A stretch of 64,000 bases of DNA. Origin: Nitrospira sp. (lineage in GTDB: Bacteria > Nitrospirota > Nitrospiria > Nitrospirales > Nitrospiraceae). The stretch lies in the NCBI GenBank assembly GCA_024998625.1, contig JACOEL010000001.1, positions 186,001 through 250,000 of the forward strand, read 5' to 3'. The position numbers and the translations under genes were made by a program. Of this stretch, positions 62,115 to 64,000 are shown one piece after another. Every line of letters starts with the position of its first letter. Positions within the stretch are counted from its first letter, which is position 1. Below the pieces are notes generated by a model. The model made no database searches. It was not told where the DNA came from and worked only from the letters and a program-made list of their open reading frames with translations.

Positions 62115-63062
62115 TCAGACATTGGCATACTGACCGGCTTTGATGATCGTGTAACACTTCATCAACTCACGAATGCCGCGTTCCAAGGACCACTCCGGCT
62201 TAAACCCGGTTGCCACTAGACGCTGATTGGATACGATATAGTCGCGCTTGTCGGGGTCCTCGCCGATCGGCGCCTCGAACGACACGAAATGCGGAATGAG
62301 CGTCTGGATGACCCGGCAGAGTTCGAGTTTCGAGAGGTTGGCATCGTCCAGACCCACGTTGTACGGACGATCTTTCATCTCGTCGAAATGATCGATGGCA
62401 TGCAGAAACGTCCGGACGACGTCCCGGATATGGATGTAGTTGCGTTTGCAGTGCCCTTCGAATACGACGACGGCGCGATCCTGCACGGCGCGCCAGACGA
62501 AATCGTTGACTAGCAGATCCATGCGCATTCTGGGCGATACGCCGAACACCGTGGCCAGGCGCAGCGTGATGGCGTTTCCCCGGTCCAACACCACCCGCTC
62601 GGCTTTCACTTTGGTTTCGCCATAGAGGCTGATGGGACGTAGCGGTGACTCCTCCGTGCAGGGCACTCCCGGTTGCCCGATGCCATAGCCGCTGTTCGTG
62701 ACGGGAAAAATGATCCGCTGCCTGGGAGAAGACAGTTTACACAAGAGCTGAACGGCCTCGAAGTTGACCGTGTAGGCTCCGACGCGATCACGGTCACAGC
62801 GTGGTGCCCCGACGAGCGCCGCAAGCGGAATGATGATGTCGGCCGTTCGCAGGAGATCGGTCAACAGGCGTTCGTCGCGGCAATCGCCCCGCACCACCTG
62901 GAAACCCTCCTCGCCGCAACAATCCATCAAACTGTTTTGGCGATACATGAAATTGTCCAGGACGGTGACCTTGTAACCACGGTCCAATAAACGTTTGCTG
63001 AGCACGGAGCCGAGATAACCGGCGCCGCCTGTCACGAGCACATGGGTCGAGGCTGTCGTCAT
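62115..63062 (-). CDS. NAD-dependent epimerase/dehydratase (extended SDR)
   Basis: 315 residues from ATG 63062. Rossmann motif HVLVTGGAGYLGSVLSKRL (about 8-26), NAD-type acidic end of strand 2 (VLDNFMY), catalytic SLYGETKVKAE (YxxxK) and TNSGYGIG. C-terminal half is sugar-binding. The reaction (epimerisation, 4,6-dehydration or reduction) cannot be told from sequence. It lies between the DegT-type gene and the HddA-like kinase gene, so it acts on the same NDP-sugar pathway. Confidence 0.87.
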   Translation of the reverse strand: MTTASTHVLVTGGAGYLGSVLSKRLLDRGYKVTVLDNFMYRQNSLMDCCGEEGFQVVRGDCRDERLLTDLLRTADIIIPLAALVGAPRCDRDRVGAYTVNFEAVQLLCKLSSPRQRIIFPVTNSGYGIGQPGVPCTEESPLRPISLYGETKVKAERVVLDRGNAITLRLATVFGVSPRMRMDLLVNDFVWRAVQDRAVVVFEGHCKRNYIHIRDVVRTFLHAIDHFDEMKDRPYNVGLDDANLSKLELCRVIQTLIPHFVSFEAPIGEDPDKRDYIVSNQRLVATGFKPEWSLERGIRELMKCYTIIKAGQYANV

Positions 63063-63114
63063 GATCGAACAAGCTCCCCTGTGAATACATAGCTGCTGAA
63101 ATACACCAGTGCTG

Positions 63115-64000
63115 TCACGCAGCCTCCAGGACAATCCGTGCGATGTGAGCCACATCCTGTTCGTTCATGGAGGCGTGATTGGGCAGGAAGAAACCACAAT
63201 GATGCACGCGGTCCGCGATAGGGAAGCTGGCCTTCCCGTAGCGGTTCATCCAGAAAGGATGGAGCCCTAAATTGCCGGCGGAGAAGATTCTCGTCTCCAC
63301 TCCTTCTGCGACCAACGCCCGGACAATTCGACGACGTTGCTCCGTCGAATCCGCGAGCAGCCCGAAGGAGATGCTGGCGACCTTGCTCCCCTTCGGCGGG
63401 CGCTGAGTATAGAACCGCCCGCCCAAATGCTGCAGGTACCGTTCATGATTGGCCTGCCGTTGCCCGGTCATCCAGTCCAGTTTGTGTAGTTGCTCGATGC
63501 CGATAAAGGCATTGAGATCCGTGGAGCGGAGATTGAAGCCCGGTTCGTAAAACACGAAGGGCGAGTGGAAATCGTCGACCTGGTACTGCGTCACCAATGC
63601 CTGATGGCTGGTCTGGTCGAGGTCCTTGCTCCACCCGTGGCTGCGCAGCATCAGGAGCATGTCCGCCAGATGCTTGTCGCTGGTCGACACCATGCCGCCT
63701 TCGATCGTGGACATCTGATGGCCGAAATAGAAAGAGAAGCTCGCCATATCGCCGAATGTGCCGATCTTCTTGCCGCCATATTCCGCTCCGATGGCGGCAC
63801 AGGCATCTTCGAGCAGATAAAACCCGTACCGGTCCTTCAGGGTCTGCAGTTCCTGCATGCGATGCGGAACGCCGAGAACCTGAACGAGTAACACCGTCTG
63901 CGCGTCATGGCGTTGTAAGAGGTCTTCCAGATGATTGAGGTCAAGTCCGAAGGTATCAGGATCGGCCTCGCACATGATGGGTGTGAAGCCGAATTGAATC
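63115..64000 (-). CDS. DegT/DnrJ/EryC1-type enzyme with His in place of the PLP lysine (partial)
   Basis: Runs into the right window edge; upstream codons IQFGFTP confirm that the true start lies beyond. Fold type I signature: EDACAAIGAEYGGKKIGTFG, then SFSFYFGHQMSTIEGGMVST. In aminating members the loop reads S-F-x-x-x-K-x; here the Lys position is His (codon 63718-63720). The same Lys-to-His change is known in ColD and RfbH, the PMP-dependent 3-dehydratases that make 3-deoxy sugars. The rest of the fold (LRSHGWSKDLDQ, FNLRSTDLNAFIGIEQLHK) looks intact. It is probably a sugar 3-dehydratase, not an aminotransferase. Confidence 0.85.
   Translation of the reverse strand, partial: IQFGFTPIMCEADPDTFGLDLNHLEDLLQRHDAQTVLLVQVLGVPHRMQELQTLKDRYGFYLLEDACAAIGAEYGGKKIGTFGDMASFSFYFGHQMSTIEGGMVSTSDKHLADMLLMLRSHGWSKDLDQTSHQALVTQYQVDDFHSPFVFYEPGFNLRSTDLNAFIGIEQLHKLDWMTGQRQANHERYLQHLGGRFYTQRPPKGSKVASISFGLLADSTEQRRRIVRALVAEGVETRIFSAGNLGLHPFWMNRYGKASFPIADRVHHCGFFLPNHASMNEQDVAHIARIVLEAA

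Noticed and set aside
1-64000. tRNA, rRNA, CRISPR arrays, insertion sequences with transposase, attachment sites, origins.
   Set aside because: I looked for clover-leaf-like segments, regularly spaced repeats and transposase motifs and found none. A covariance-model scan would be needed to exclude small RNAs.

Overview
This is a GC-rich bacterial window coded almost entirely on the minus strand. It looks like a flagellated member of the Nitrospirota, most probably Nitrospira. That is an inference from gene content: two chemotaxis gene sets full of haem-type sensors, plus Gram-negative envelope-polysaccharide genes. No rRNA or 16S marker is present to confirm it. I saw no tRNA, rRNA, CRISPR array or transposase.

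Region A (1-14295) is an exopolysaccharide or O-antigen locus. It encodes five glycosyltransferases or transferase-like proteins, a Wzy/WaaL-type polymerase or ligase, a Wzx-type flippase, GDP-fucose synthase and GDP-mannose 4,6-dehydratase (together GDP-mannose to GDP-L-fucose), a UDP-GlcNAc 2-epimerase, and a heparinase II/III-type lyase on the plus strand. Between the two GDP-sugar genes lies a small element: a frameshifted four-helix-bundle (S23/IVS-type) gene bracketed by imperfect inverted repeats. 14296-14680 is non-coding and is followed by a tiny lipoprotein gene.

Region B (15025-28632) is chemotaxis/signalling set 1. It holds a partner-switching module (receiver+HATPase, Hpt, receiver+PP2C, two STAS proteins), then cheB, cheD, cheR, a DUF420-like membrane protein, a soluble globin-PAS-PAS chemoreceptor, cheW, cheA, cheY, a membrane-anchored MCP-like protein and another STAS protein. 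A sigma-28-like promoter candidate precedes the whole block. motB and motA follow (28773-30404), with a small unknown plus-strand gene at 30534.

Region C (30835-39208) is chemotaxis set 2: cheW, an MCP whose extracytoplasmic domain has a c-type haem motif, cheB, cheV, a second cheA, cheZ, cheY and cheR. Next come a small excisionase-type HTH gene, a FlhG/MinD-like ATPase, a PilZ protein, and the filament genes fliT-like, fliS, fliD, flaG and fliC. fliC has a clear sigma-28 promoter and a strong hairpin just downstream.

Region D (45046-64000) is a tightly overlapping operon of about 19 kb next to flagellin, probably for making and attaching an unusual flagellar glycan. It encodes a DegT-family enzyme with His in place of the PLP lysine (cut by the window end), an epimerase, HddA- and HddC-like heptose kinase and nucleotidyltransferase, an aminotransferase, a radical SAM enzyme, a thiamine-diphosphate enzyme, a 1786-residue protein fusing two methyltransferases, three glycosyltransferases and TPR-like repeats, two GT9 proteins and a CgeB-like transferase. 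The His-type DegT enzyme paired with a ThDP enzyme resembles the logic of yersiniose-type branched-sugar synthesis. I consider this the best candidate for an undescribed system in the window.
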